DNA of 64,000 bases, taken from NCBI RefSeq assembly GCF_000827555.1, contig NZ_CDOI01000133.1, forward strand, positions 1 through 64,000, written 5' to 3'. The position numbers and the translations under genes are program-made. Of this stretch, positions 9,021-17,438 are shown piece by piece. This DNA is from Capnocytophaga canis. Lineage in GTDB: Bacteria > Bacteroidota > Bacteroidia > Flavobacteriales > Flavobacteriaceae. Below the pieces are notes generated by a model. The model worked only from the letters and a program-made list of their open reading frames with translations, ran no database searches and was not told where the DNA came from. Every line of letters begins with the position of its first letter. Position 1 is the first letter of the stretch.

Positions 9021-9929
9021 TTAAAAAAGTCCTTCCACCGACCAATATCTTTCGCCGGTATCATAGTTTATGGTGAGAATGGTGGCGTTTTCAGTCAACT
9101 CATCTATTTTTTGTGCAATGGCTGCGAGAGATGCTCCTGTGGAAATTCCGGCTAAAATACCTTCTTCTTGAGCTAATTTTTGTGTAAAAGCAAAGGCATT
9201 TTCTTTACTCACCTGAAGGGTTCCGTCTAAAATTTCAGTATTGAGAACTTTGGGTACAAAACCCGCACCAATGCCTTGTATAGGGTGTGCTCCTGGATTT
9301 CCGCCACTTAGAACTGGGGAAAGCTCTGGCTCTACAGCAAAAGATTTTAACTGAGAAAATTTCTGTTTTATAATCTCCGAAATTCCTGTAATATGTCCAC
9401 CTGTGCCTACGCCCGTGATGAGGTAATCAATTCCCTCTGGAAAATCATTAAGAATTTCTTGAGCAGTTGTATTACGATGAATTTCAGGGTTTGAGATGTT
9501 TTCAAACTGCTGTGGAATCCAAGTGTTTTCGTTTTGCTGTGCCAATTCCTGAGCTTTTTCAATGGCTCCTTTCATACCTAATTCTCTTGGTGTTAATACG
9601 ATATTGGCACCATAGGCAGACATTAATTTTCGGCGTTCTATACTCATACTTTCAGGCATTACCAATGTTAAATGATAACCTTTTACGGCTGAAACCATGG
9701 CTAATCCTACTCCTGTATTTCCCGAAGTGGGTTCTATGATTTGAGTATTTTTATTGATTTTTCCTTCCTTTTCAGCGGTTTCTATCATTGCTAAAGCAAT
9801 TCTATCTTTGATGCTTCCCCCTGGATTGCTTCGTTCTAATTTTATCCAAACATTATGTTTAGGAAAAATTTTACTCAATCTGACTACCGGCGTTTTCCCA
9901 ATAGTTTCTAATACATTATTGAATTTCAT
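9021..9929 (-). CDS. cysK: Cysteine synthase (O-acetylserine sulfhydrylase)
   Basis: A PLP enzyme that replaces the acetyl group of O-acetylserine with sulfide to give cysteine. At 302 residues it has the typical length. The PLP lysine is K41 in NPGGSIKDR. The substrate loop [10 protein letters not shown] and the phosphate-binding [10 protein letters not shown] are present, and the C-terminal SxGxxL-type region ([10 protein letters not shown]) follows. It sits 94 bases downstream of cysE, which makes its substrate, so the two probably form a minus-strand operon that ends at the stem-loop 8986-9014. CysK and CysM cannot be separated with certainty from sequence, but the overall pattern favours CysK. 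Confidence 0.95.
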   Translation of the reverse strand: MKFNNVLETIGKTPVVRLSKIFPKHNVWIKLERSNPGGSIKDRIALAMIETAEKEGKINKNTQIIEPTSGNTGVGLAMVSAVKGYHLTLVMPESMSIERRKLMSAYGANIVLTPRELGMKGAIEKAQELAQQNENTWIPQQFENISNPEIHRNTTAQEILNDFPEGIDYLITGVGTGGHITGISEIIKQKFSQLKSFAVEPELSPVLSGGNPGAHPIQGIGAGFVPKVLNTEILDGTLQVSKENAFAFTQKLAQEEGILAGISTGASLAAIAQKIDELTENATILTINYDTGERYWSVEGLF

Positions 9930-10023
9930 ATTCTGTATGATTTTAAATATTAAGAATGTTTTTTGTTATATTTTTTCCTTTTTACAGGAAAATTTATCGG
10001 TGTATCCATATCATTTAATAGGT

Positions 10024-10845
10024 TTATATGGAAAAATTAATCGGTTCGGGTGAATTTTCTTGGCTTCTGATGATGGTTTTGTCTTTATAATATACTAAAC
10101 TATAAGGGAATATACTTTCTGTAATCCAAACATTTCCTCCGATGGTAGCCCCCTTACCAATGATGGTTTTTCCGCCTAAAATAGTAGCTCCTGCATAGAT
10201 GGTTACTTCATCTTCTATAGTAGGATGTCTTTTGGTATTGGCAATGCTTTTAGATACAGCCAACGCCCCTAATGTTACATTCTGATAGATTTTTACACGA
10301 TTTCCTATTTGAGTGGTCTCTCCTATTACAATTCCTGTGCCGTGATCAATAAAGAAATATTCTCCAATATTTGCCCCTGGATGAATATCTATTCCCGTTT
10401 TGCTATGGGCAAGCTCTGTCCAAATTCTTGGGATGAGTGGGACTTTCTGAAGGTACAGCTGATGTGCAAATCTATAAATTGCAATGGCATAAAATCCTGG
10501 GTATGAAACTTTAATCTCTTCTATATGCGTAGCAGCAGGATCACTTTCTAAGAAAAATTGAGCGTCTTTTTCTAATGTTTCATAAATGCTAGGAATCTCA
10601 TTAAAAAAAGTTTCGCATACCTGTACGGTATTTTCTTGTTTTATATCGTTTATTATGTCTTTAAACTGATTTTTAAAACTGACAAATCGGCTTTCAATCT
10701 CCGTTTGAGAATCACATCTTTGAGGCTCTAAGAAAAATATAAACCGAAAAAAAGAATCTATAAATTGTTCTATTTTCTGTTTGTTTAAGTCATATTTTCT
10801 ATCACAATAGCCTGTTTTTAAGTACTCTAAAAAATTGTTTTTCAT
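10024..10845 (-). CDS. cysE: Serine O-acetyltransferase
   Basis: Transfers acetyl from acetyl-CoA to serine, the committed step of cysteine synthesis. I place the start at the ATG at 10845 (MKNNFLEYLKTGY), giving 273 residues. The frame continues up to a TTG at 10899, but that extra segment is basic and unlike the family. The N-terminal half is helical. The C-terminal half is a left-handed beta-helix of hexapeptide repeats (IDIHPGANIGEYFFIDHGTGIVIGE, then GNRVKIYQNVTLGA and ATIGGNVWIT), with the catalytic His in the FIDHGTG block. It belongs to the longer EpsC-like type common in Bacteroidetes. It is followed by cysK in the same direction. Confidence 0.93.
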   Translation of the reverse strand: MKNNFLEYLKTGYCDRKYDLNKQKIEQFIDSFFRFIFFLEPQRCDSQTEIESRFVSFKNQFKDIINDIKQENTVQVCETFFNEIPSIYETLEKDAQFFLESDPAATHIEEIKVSYPGFYAIAIYRFAHQLYLQKVPLIPRIWTELAHSKTGIDIHPGANIGEYFFIDHGTGIVIGETTQIGNRVKIYQNVTLGALAVSKSIANTKRHPTIEDEVTIYAGATILGGKTIIGKGATIGGNVWITESIFPYSLVYYKDKTIIRSQENSPEPINFSI

Positions 10846-10927
10846 AATATCAGATGTGAAATAAAAATGTTTTTTTTTAACGAAAGGAGTATTTTCCAAG
10901 ATTTTTTCAAACTAGGCTTCAACTTAA

Positions 10928-10953
10928 AAAACGCCCCAATTAAGGAGCGTTTT
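10928..10953 (-). terminator. Terminator of the pirin-DoxX unit
   Basis: AAAACGC-CCC and GG-A-GCGTTTT pair around a short AT loop, just past the stop of the minus-strand DoxX gene and before cysE. Confidence 0.6.
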
Positions 10954-10971
10954 GTTATTATTTTATTTGTT

Positions 10972-11382
10972 TTAATCCCACTGATTATTCGTAGATACAG
11001 CGTATTTCCCACCGCCTGTAAAGGCTAATGCCAAAGCTCCGAAGAGGAACAGCCCTACAAGTTCTGCCACCCAACCGCCGTGCTGTGTGAGGGCAAAAAG
11101 GTTGTCGTACCCTAAGAACAGAATCATCAAACCTGTGGCTGCCAATACCAATGCCGAGATACGCGTACGGAAACCAATTACGATGAGGAGCGGTGCAATA
11201 ATTTCTCCTACAAAAACACCATAGCTGATAAACGCTGGTAATCCTTTGGCTTCCAAGAGCGACTGAATGTATCCCAACGCTCCTGAATTCAGTAATTTAT
11301 GGATTCCGTGTGGAATCATTAGCAATCCTACGGAAAGACGAAGAATTAAAAGTCCTAAATCTTTGTTTTGAAATATGCTCAT
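10972..11382 (-). CDS. DoxX family membrane protein
   Basis: The 136-residue protein has four hydrophobic segments typical of DoxX. It starts with DLGLLILRLSVGLLMIPHGIHKL (first helix with the conserved PHG), has the GEIIAPLLIVIGFRTRISAL block for helices two and three, and ends with a Gly-rich GALALAFTGGGKYAVS segment. DoxX-like proteins are inner-membrane components linked to redox or thiol chemistry in several bacteria, but the exact reaction is not known. It follows the exported pirin gene by 13 bases, so both are likely co-transcribed. Confidence 0.88.
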   Translation of the reverse strand: MSIFQNKDLGLLILRLSVGLLMIPHGIHKLLNSGALGYIQSLLEAKGLPAFISYGVFVGEIIAPLLIVIGFRTRISALVLAATGLMILFLGYDNLFALTQHGGWVAELVGLFLFGALALAFTGGGKYAVSTNNQWD

Positions 11383-11395
11383 CGTAATTTAATTT

Positions 11396-12205
11396 TTATG
11401 GTAATTGCATTGGTACTTCCATCAATAGAATTTGTGAATCTTCAAGAGCCTCTAAATCAAATTCTGAAGTATCGTAAATTCCGTAACCATCTCTTTGGTC
11501 TAATACTTGGTCGCCTATTTTTGCTTTTCCTTTGATAACAAATACATACACTCCATTTCCTTGTTTGTTTAGTTTGTATGTTTTTGAGTTTCCTGCGGTA
11601 AAGTTTGCCATATTGAACCACGCATCTTGGTGAATCCATACGCCTGCATCATCAGGGTTAGGGGATAGGATTTGTTGGAAATCGTTGATTTTCTTATCTT
11701 TTTCGATGTCAATTTGGTCATAGCGAGGGGTAACTCCCATTTTACGAGGTAAAATCCAAATTTGCAAGAATTTCACGGTTTCACCTTGGTTACCATTCAT
11801 TTCGCTGTGCATAATTCCTGTTCCGGCACTCATCACTTGGATTTCTCCTTTGCGGATAATCCCTTCGTTGCCCATACTATCACCGTGTTTCAGGTCGCCC
11901 TCCAAAGGAATACTGATGATTTCCATATCGCGGTGGGGGTGTGTTCCGAAGCCCATTCCACCTTTTACGGTATCATCATTCAATACACGAAGAACACCGA
12001 AGTTCATTCTCTGTGGGTTGTAATATTCTGCAAAGCTAAAAGTGTGGTAACTATTTAACCATCCGTGGTTTGCGTGTCCTCTGCTGTCTGCTTTATGATA
12101 AACTGCTTTCATTTGATTGTTATTTTTATTGTTTGAATTTGTTTTTTGTCCGAAACTGCAACTGCTCAAAAGAGCTACACTTAAAAAGAATAAAATTTTT
12201 CGCAT
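11396..12205 (-). CDS. Pirin family bicupin with a lipoprotein signal
   Basis: Residues 32-269 are a YhhW/quercetin-dioxygenase-like pirin. The metal-site blocks are GTHPHRDMEIIS and GTGIMHSE in the first cupin, with a degenerate second cupin. Pirins are normally cytoplasmic. This one has a 31-residue N-terminal extension (MRKILFFLSVALLSSC followed by a Gln/Asn-rich linker) that reads as a signal peptide with lipobox LSSC. The normal pirin start (MKAVYHKADSRG) is at 12112, so the extension is extra and in frame. If translated from 12205, the protein would be a periplasm-facing or surface lipoprotein. It is co-transcribed with DoxX. Whether both starts are used is open. Confidence 0.85.
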   Translation of the reverse strand: MRKILFFLSVALLSSCSFGQKTNSNNKNNNQMKAVYHKADSRGHANHGWLNSYHTFSFAEYYNPQRMNFGVLRVLNDDTVKGGMGFGTHPHRDMEIISIPLEGDLKHGDSMGNEGIIRKGEIQVMSAGTGIMHSEMNGNQGETVKFLQIWILPRKMGVTPRYDQIDIEKDKKINDFQQILSPNPDDAGVWIHQDAWFNMANFTAGNSKTYKLNKQGNGVYVFVIKGKAKIGDQVLDQRDGYGIYDTSEFDLEALEDSQILLMEVPMQLP

Positions 12206-12423
12206 CGATTTAATTTTTTAATACTTTGTTATTGATGATGCAAAGATACTACGGACATCCACTGCCAAACATTGATATAAATCAAGAAAGGATACTCTTT
12301 GAAATAACTTATCTTCTTTGTATTCTAATTTATTGAAATATAAATAATTACTTATTCGTTTTAAAAGAACAGAATTTATATGGACAAGGCAAATGTAGAG
12401 GTTTTATTGATTATATGCAAGAG

Positions 12424-12456
12424 TTTGTTTTATTAAAAACAATTATTGTAACTTTG
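12424..12456 (+). promoter_or_regulatory. Promoter of the defence island
   Basis: TTTG (12424-12427), then a 21-base spacer and TAACTTTG (12449-12456), fit the Bacteroidetes -33/-7 consensus. The box is 37 bases before the methyltransferase ATG. No comparable box was noticed within the following four genes. Confidence 0.5.
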
Positions 12457-12493
12457 TATGTTCATAAAACTCTTTAGAGAAAAATCATCATAA

Positions 12494-13234
12494 ATGAAAT
12501 TTATTGATTTATTTGCAGGGTTAGGAGGTTTTCATTTGGCATTGTCTAAACTGGGGCATCAATGCGTTTTTGCCAGTGAGCTTGACCCTGATTTAAGAAA
12601 GCTATATACTGAAAATCACGGCAATGAAATTCAAGGAGATATCAATGAAGTAAATATAAACAACATTCCAAAACACGATATTTTATGTGCAGGTTTTCCT
12701 TGTCAGCCTTTTTCACAAGCAGGTTCACAGCAAGGGTTTAATGACGAACAAGGAAGAGGAAATTTGTTTTATAGAATTATGGACATATTGGAGGCTCACA
12801 AACCTGAATTTCTGATTCTCGAAAATGTACCGAATCTAAAATCGCACGATGGGGGAAATACTTATAAAGTAATTCAAGAGTCCTTAGAAAAACATTACGA
12901 AATTGCTGATGCAATTATTTCACCACATCATTTTGGTATTCCACAACATCGTTCTAGGATTTATATTGTAGGTCGATTAAAGAAAAAAGGAGGATTAAAA
13001 GACTTTAAATTTCCTGACCATTCCGAGCGTCCAGAGTGTAGTATTAAAGATATAATAGTAGAAGACGATACTGATTATATGACTTTAAAATCTGTTACAC
13101 GCAATCATTTAGAAGTATGGCAAGAGTTTTTGGATTTGATAAAAGAAAACAATGCTAAATTACCTACTTTCCCGATTTGGGCTATGGAATTTGGGGCTGA
13201 AATAGAAAAAAATAATATAAAAAATGCAGCGTAA
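12494..13234 (+). CDS. dcm: DNA (cytosine-5) methyltransferase, truncated at the C-terminus
   Basis: The first 230 residues are a normal C5-methyltransferase: motif I DLFAGLGG (5-12), motif IV with catalytic Cys70 in GFPCQPFSQAG, motif VI ENV (110-112) and motif VIII QHRSR (151-155). After FPIWAMEFGA, where the family continues into the target-recognition domain and motifs IX and X (about 80-150 more residues), it instead ends with a short Lys/Asn-rich tail at residue 246. Without the recognition domain it is unlikely to methylate sites. It would be the N-terminal relic of a methyltransferase whose 3' part was replaced by the genes that follow. The next gene starts only 3 bases after the stop. 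Confidence 0.85.
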   Translation: MKFIDLFAGLGGFHLALSKLGHQCVFASELDPDLRKLYTENHGNEIQGDINEVNINNIPKHDILCAGFPCQPFSQAGSQQGFNDEQGRGNLFYRIMDILEAHKPEFLILENVPNLKSHDGGNTYKVIQESLEKHYEIADAIISPHHFGIPQHRSRIYIVGRLKKKGGLKDFKFPDHSERPECSIKDIIVEDDTDYMTLKSVTRNHLEVWQEFLDLIKENNAKLPTFPIWAMEFGAEIEKNNIKNAA

Positions 13235-13237
13235 ATT

Positions 13238-13753
13238 ATGGAATACCAATTAGTTTATCAGTTGTTTCCTCGTTCTTTTGGAATTACAGATGAAATTGCA
13301 GCAGTTATTTCTTGTTTTGAGAAAAATTACGAACAAATAAAATCTTCTGAAAATAATTTGAGTAGCGATGGTGTTTTGCGTATTGTTGGTGAAGATTTGG
13401 AGAAACTAAATTTTAGAGTTGAAAAAAGTAAAGCCAGTATAGATAAAATAAAAGTTCCTGTTCTGTTTAGTATAAATAACCGCATTGATAAGTTCTTTGA
13501 TGCAGATGCGGTAAGTGCAGATGGTAAAATTGTAATAGAAGTAGAAGCAGGAAGAGCGTATCGAAACAATCAATTTTTGAAGGATATTTTTCAGGCTTGT
13601 ATGATGCCAAATGTAGAATATTTGGTAATTGCAGTAAGAAATCATTATCACAATAGTGATGATTTTAAATCAATTTTTCAGTTTTTAGAAACACTTTACA
13701 TCAGTGGAAGATTACAACTCCCACTAAAAGGAATAGTTTTAATTGGGTATTAA
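13238..13753 (+). CDS. Small PD-(D/E)XK-like nuclease candidate next to Argonaute
   Basis: A 171-residue protein with no family I can name. Residues 84-106 read DKFFDADAVSADGKIVIEVEAG; the spacing D88/D90, ten residues, then E101-V-E103 at the end of a beta strand resembles the acidic core of PD-(D/E)XK nucleases, with Glu in place of the usual Lys. The rest predicts mixed alpha/beta, ending in a hydrophobic strand (LPLKGIVLIGY). It lies 3 bases after the truncated methyltransferase and 16 bases before the Argonaute gene, so it is probably co-transcribed with both. It may be an Argonaute-associated nuclease or a type II restriction enzyme left from the older cassette. Confidence 0.5.
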   Translation: MEYQLVYQLFPRSFGITDEIAAVISCFEKNYEQIKSSENNLSSDGVLRIVGEDLEKLNFRVEKSKASIDKIKVPVLFSINNRIDKFFDADAVSADGKIVIEVEAGRAYRNNQFLKDIFQACMMPNVEYLVIAVRNHYHNSDDFKSIFQFLETLYISGRLQLPLKGIVLIGY

Positions 13754-13769
13754 GAAATAAAATATAAAA

Positions 13770-16064
13770 ATGCAACTGAATTATTTTCCTATCAATATTG
13801 AGTTTGAAAAATTTCAAATTCTGACAGAACCATATAATGAAGAACGTCTTAGAGAACTAAGAAATCTATATAATACCACACATTCATTTTTCAGAAGTGG
13901 CGACAGCATTTATATATCAAATAAAGATGCTGACGAAAGTGTTACAATCGGAAATATTACCGAACTAAGCACTTATGGCAATGCTAATATAACAGCTTCG
14001 CTCATTAAGCATTTATTCTTTCGCACATTTAAAGATCGTTTTCCGAAACATACTCCTCTTGATTTTTATCCGTTTCGTTTTTTTTCAGGGCAACAAAAAG
14101 ACGATATTATTCACGAAGCTCTGCCTAATGAACTAAAAAACAAAATTGCTTACAAGAAACTAATTGAATTACAATTACGCTTAACTGAAATAAACGGCAA
14201 AAAACAATTCGGTTTTTTAATAAACATCAAACGCAATTGGGTTTTTACAAAATCGTGTGCTGATTTGCATACCGAAAATTACAATTTAATTGGCGTTGAA
14301 GTTTTGTATGCAGAAACATTGTCTGCACTTCATAACATACTTGCTCCTAACGAAGAATTTGTTGGAATTATAAAAGAAATTGTTGGAACAAAAGCAATAG
14401 TAAACACCAATGAAGGCGAAAAAAAATATGAGTTGAAAGAATTGTTTATTCGTAAAACAAAATTCAACATCGGCAACTATTTAACTTTTGCTACTTCGCA
14501 ACAAAAAAGTGATGAAATATTAAGCATCATTGAACATAAGCGTGAAGATATTTATAATCCTAAAAAACTTTACAATGAGATTATTAAAATTGCAAATGCA
14601 TTATTTTCCTATAAAGGTATACCCGTCCTCTTTCAAAATAAAGATGGTTTTTGTTTTACCATAGATACAACACCATTAACAGTAACAAATACTATTGAAC
14701 TTAAAATCCCAAATTTTATTTTTGACCCTGCTGCAACAAAAATAACAAATACCTATCCTGACAAAGGACTAAATGATTTTGGTCCTTATGACAGTAATTT
14801 TTTTGATATAAAATCACCAAATATTCTTTGTATTTGTAAAAAAACAATTAGAGGTCAATTCACGCAGTTTCTTTCCAACTTAAAGAATGGTTTACCGCAG
14901 TCAAGGTATTTTAAAAAAGGGTTACTAAAAAAATATGATTTACAAAACATTAATTTTGTTATAAAAGAAACTCAAAGTAACACTTTGAGCGAATACTTAA
15001 ATGTAATTCGCGAGTATGACGAAAACAAACCTCATCTAGCTATTATTGAAATTCCCGAAAGTTTCAAATTACAAGCTGACCAAAACAATAATCCGTATTA
15101 TCAAATAAAAGCAAAATTATTGTCTCTTGAAATACCTGTACAATTTGTTACAACACGAATTGTAAACGAACACAATGAATATATTTTAAATTCTATGGCA
15201 TTGCAAATTTACGCTAAATTGGGTGGTACACCTTGGGTTTTACCAACTCAACGTTCGGTTGATAGAGAGTTGGTAATTGGAATAGGACATAGTTGGCTTA
15301 GAAAAAATCAATATGTTGGTGCAGAAAATAATCGCGTTGTTGGCATTACCACTTTCCTTTCGAGTGATGGACAATATTTACTTGGAGACAAAGTAAAAGA
15401 TGTAGCATTTGAAAACTACTTTGAAGAATTACTAAAAAGTTTGAAGAAATCCATTCAACGTCTTTCTACCGAGCAAGGTTGGAGTGATGGAGATACAGTG
15501 CGTTTGATATTTCATATTTTCAAACCAATTAAAAATGTGGAGTTTGATGTTATCAGTCAGTTGATTAAAGAAACTTCTCAATACAAAATAAAATTTGCTT
15601 TTGTTACCATTGACAATACACACCCAACAATGTTGTTTGATCCAAATCAACAAGGAGTAATATCCTATGGGAACAATACACCAAAAGGCGAATACATTCC
15701 AGTTAGAGCGAGTAATATTTTTCTTGATGCGGAAACTTGTATTATACAAATGTTAGGAGCAAACGAATTAAAAACATCAAAACACGGAATGAGTAAGCCT
15801 GTTCAAATAAAAATTCGTACACCACAAGGAAATTACCAAAATACCGAACTGAACGATATGTTGTTTTATGATTTAAGTTATATCACTCAACAAATTTTTT
15901 CATTCACTTATTTGTCGTGGCGAAGTTTCTTACCTGCGGAAGAACCTGCAACAATGAAATATTCAAACCTCATTTCAAAATTACTTGGAAAAATGCGAAA
16001 TGTTCAAGGGTGGGACGCTGATAAATTAAATTATGGTTTAAAACGTAAAAAATGGTTTCTATAA
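13770..16064 (+). CDS. ago: Long prokaryotic Argonaute, catalytically inactive (long-B type)
   Basis: The 764-residue protein has the length of long pAgos (N, PAZ-like, MID and PIWI regions). The MID domain (about 395-495) has the guide 5'-phosphate pocket pattern: Tyr444, Lys447 and Gln458 in PYYQIKAKLLSLEIPVQ, and Lys483 in QIYAKLGGTPW. The PIWI domain (about 498-764) starts LVIGIGHS, where active Argonautes have an Asp (GIDxS). Here it is Gly506. The second acidic site is also absent (LIFHIFKPIK, 579-588, instead of a HRDG-like sequence). It should therefore bind guide and target without cutting, as in long-B pAgos that recruit a separate effector. The PAZ region is not clearly recognisable. 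The following membrane-protein gene overlaps its 3' end by 13 bases. Confidence 0.85.
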   Translation: MQLNYFPINIEFEKFQILTEPYNEERLRELRNLYNTTHSFFRSGDSIYISNKDADESVTIGNITELSTYGNANITASLIKHLFFRTFKDRFPKHTPLDFYPFRFFSGQQKDDIIHEALPNELKNKIAYKKLIELQLRLTEINGKKQFGFLINIKRNWVFTKSCADLHTENYNLIGVEVLYAETLSALHNILAPNEEFVGIIKEIVGTKAIVNTNEGEKKYELKELFIRKTKFNIGNYLTFATSQQKSDEILSIIEHKREDIYNPKKLYNEIIKIANALFSYKGIPVLFQNKDGFCFTIDTTPLTVTNTIELKIPNFIFDPAATKITNTYPDKGLNDFGPYDSNFFDIKSPNILCICKKTIRGQFTQFLSNLKNGLPQSRYFKKGLLKKYDLQNINFVIKETQSNTLSEYLNVIREYDENKPHLAIIEIPESFKLQADQNNNPYYQIKAKLLSLEIPVQFVTTRIVNEHNEYILNSMALQIYAKLGGTPWVLPTQRSVDRELVIGIGHSWLRKNQYVGAENNRVVGITTFLSSDGQYLLGDKVKDVAFENYFEELLKSLKKSIQRLSTEQGWSDGDTVRLIFHIFKPIKNVEFDVISQLIKETSQYKIKFAFVTIDNTHPTMLFDPNQQGVISYGNNTPKGEYIPVRASNIFLDAETCIIQMLGANELKTSKHGMSKPVQIKIRTPQGNYQNTELNDMLFYDLSYITQQIFSFTYLSWRSFLPAEEPATMKYSNLISKLLGKMRNVQGWDADKLNYGLKRKKWFL

Positions 16065-16954
16065 TTGATAGAGTTTCATATATGGCAAGAATAAATGAAA
16101 GCCTGAAATTAAAAGCATTTCATTATTTTTTGTTGGGCAAAGAAATAGCTTCTTTATCTTTTAAAAACGTTAGTGAAACTGACGAAATATTTTTAAATAT
16201 TCTTACGACAATTCAAACAAATAAAAAAACAACATTTGAAGAAATTTATGCTAAAAAAAGTAAAAGAAACCCAACAAAAGAAATGCCTGCACCATTTGTA
16301 AACGATGATTATTTAATCTTTTGTTTGATTATTGGTATTAATAAATTTGATATAGATAAAACTTGGATTAAAAACATTATTTCTATTAGAAACAGAAACA
16401 TCATAACAATTACTTTTGAAAATATATTAAATGAAAACTATGCAAGTACAAGTAACCAAGCAGAAGTTATTTTAGTGTATTTGCATATATACAATCAGTC
16501 AAAAATCAATAATGATTTGCTTAATACTGCATATAAAAGTATTACAGAAAATACAGCCCTACTTGAAAACAAAAATGATTTTCAAATTTTGTGTGCATTG
16601 ACAGCATACGATTTAATCATTTATCATAAAGAAGCGAGTCAAGGGAACGAAGTAAGTGCATTAAAAAGTTTCAATAGTAATTTCATTGATCGTATTAAAA
16701 TTTTGTCTTGGATTTTGCAAACAGTAATCTTTTTTGGGGTAATTTATGGTTTATTTAAACTTCGGATTTATACATCCGAAACAGTTACTTTTATTGAGGA
16801 ATACAATTATGTATTCACGCTTTTAGGCGGTTTGGGCTTTACACTTTTAGGTAATCAAATACCTCTTTTTAAAAACAAGTCACAAGAATTATTAATGAAA
16901 TTATTTGGTTATCCGAAAGCATTGTTTGAAATAAAAGAAAAACAATCTCGTTAA
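16052..16954 (+). CDS. Membrane protein overlapping Argonaute, candidate pAgo effector (BPAM-like)
   Basis: A 300-residue protein. Its first 210 residues are mixed helical and soluble, followed by two membrane segments (about 216-236, WILQTVIFFGVIYGLF, and 252-272, YVFTLLGGLGFTLLG) and a short basic tail. The frame opens with an ATG at 16052, overlapping the Argonaute stop by 13 bases; an alternative ATG at 16082 (MARINESLK) would also work. Tight coupling to an inactive long-B Argonaute and the two-helix C-terminus fit the class of long-B-associated transmembrane effectors thought to damage the membrane when activated. I did not recognise a named domain in the soluble part, so the effector role is inferred from context. 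Confidence 0.65.
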   Translation: MVSIIDRVSYMARINESLKLKAFHYFLLGKEIASLSFKNVSETDEIFLNILTTIQTNKKTTFEEIYAKKSKRNPTKEMPAPFVNDDYLIFCLIIGINKFDIDKTWIKNIISIRNRNIITITFENILNENYASTSNQAEVILVYLHIYNQSKINNDLLNTAYKSITENTALLENKNDFQILCALTAYDLIIYHKEASQGNEVSALKSFNSNFIDRIKILSWILQTVIFFGVIYGLFKLRIYTSETVTFIEEYNYVFTLLGGLGFTLLGNQIPLFKNKSQELLMKLFGYPKALFEIKEKQSR

Positions 16955-17433
16955 AAAACCAATCGTTTACAAACGAAAAAGACTATGGGACACCTGACAG
17001 AAATCATCTTTATGTAAAGTTACCTATACAAACAGTAATAGAGTTTTTGTCGAATTTCAAGTTTTCAAATATGCCTGATGCCGCAAGAAAACAAGCAACT
17101 ATTCGCTATTTGAAATATCTCGCCAACAAAGAAAAATCGCCTTTGCAATACGCATACATTATTCAAATGGCATACGCAGGTGATGCTCGTGAGCGTGCTT
17201 TTGATGAAAATACAGAACGATTAAAAGAATTGCATTCAGGGCGTTCAGGGACTGCTACCTCAAATCCTTACCCTGGGGATTCTCATATAAAGTTTGAAGA
17301 TTCAATTTGTATTCAAATTCACAAAGTAAAACTCAAATCCGAATCTATGAAATGGAACGGAAAAGAGGCTTATACTTTGGCTATTTATTACCCAAAAGAT
17401 TTCGCTGTGGATTATGTAGCAAATGAAAATTAA
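16955..17433 (+). pseudogene. Remnant resembling the C-terminus of a Z1-domain endonuclease
   Basis: The frame is open from about 16930 but has no ATG until 17071; a TTG at 17047 is the only other candidate. Clearly protein-like sequence (TPDRNHLYVKLPIQ) already precedes both. The content is a FLSNFKF segment, a helical LKYLANKEKSPLQYAYIIQM, a QIHKVKL strand and the closing AYTLAIYYPKDFAVDYVA. This resembles how Z1 proteins end, and Z1 genes usually stand just before DUF4420 genes, as here (5-base gap). I therefore read it as the 3' stump of a Z1 gene whose front was removed, not as a complete small protein. Family assignment is inferred from shape and position. Confidence 0.5.
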
Positions 17434-17438
17434 TGTAA

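Noticed and set aside
10846-10899. N-terminal extension of cysE from a TTG
   Set aside because: The segment is basic, and an ATG at 10845 gives the expected beginning.
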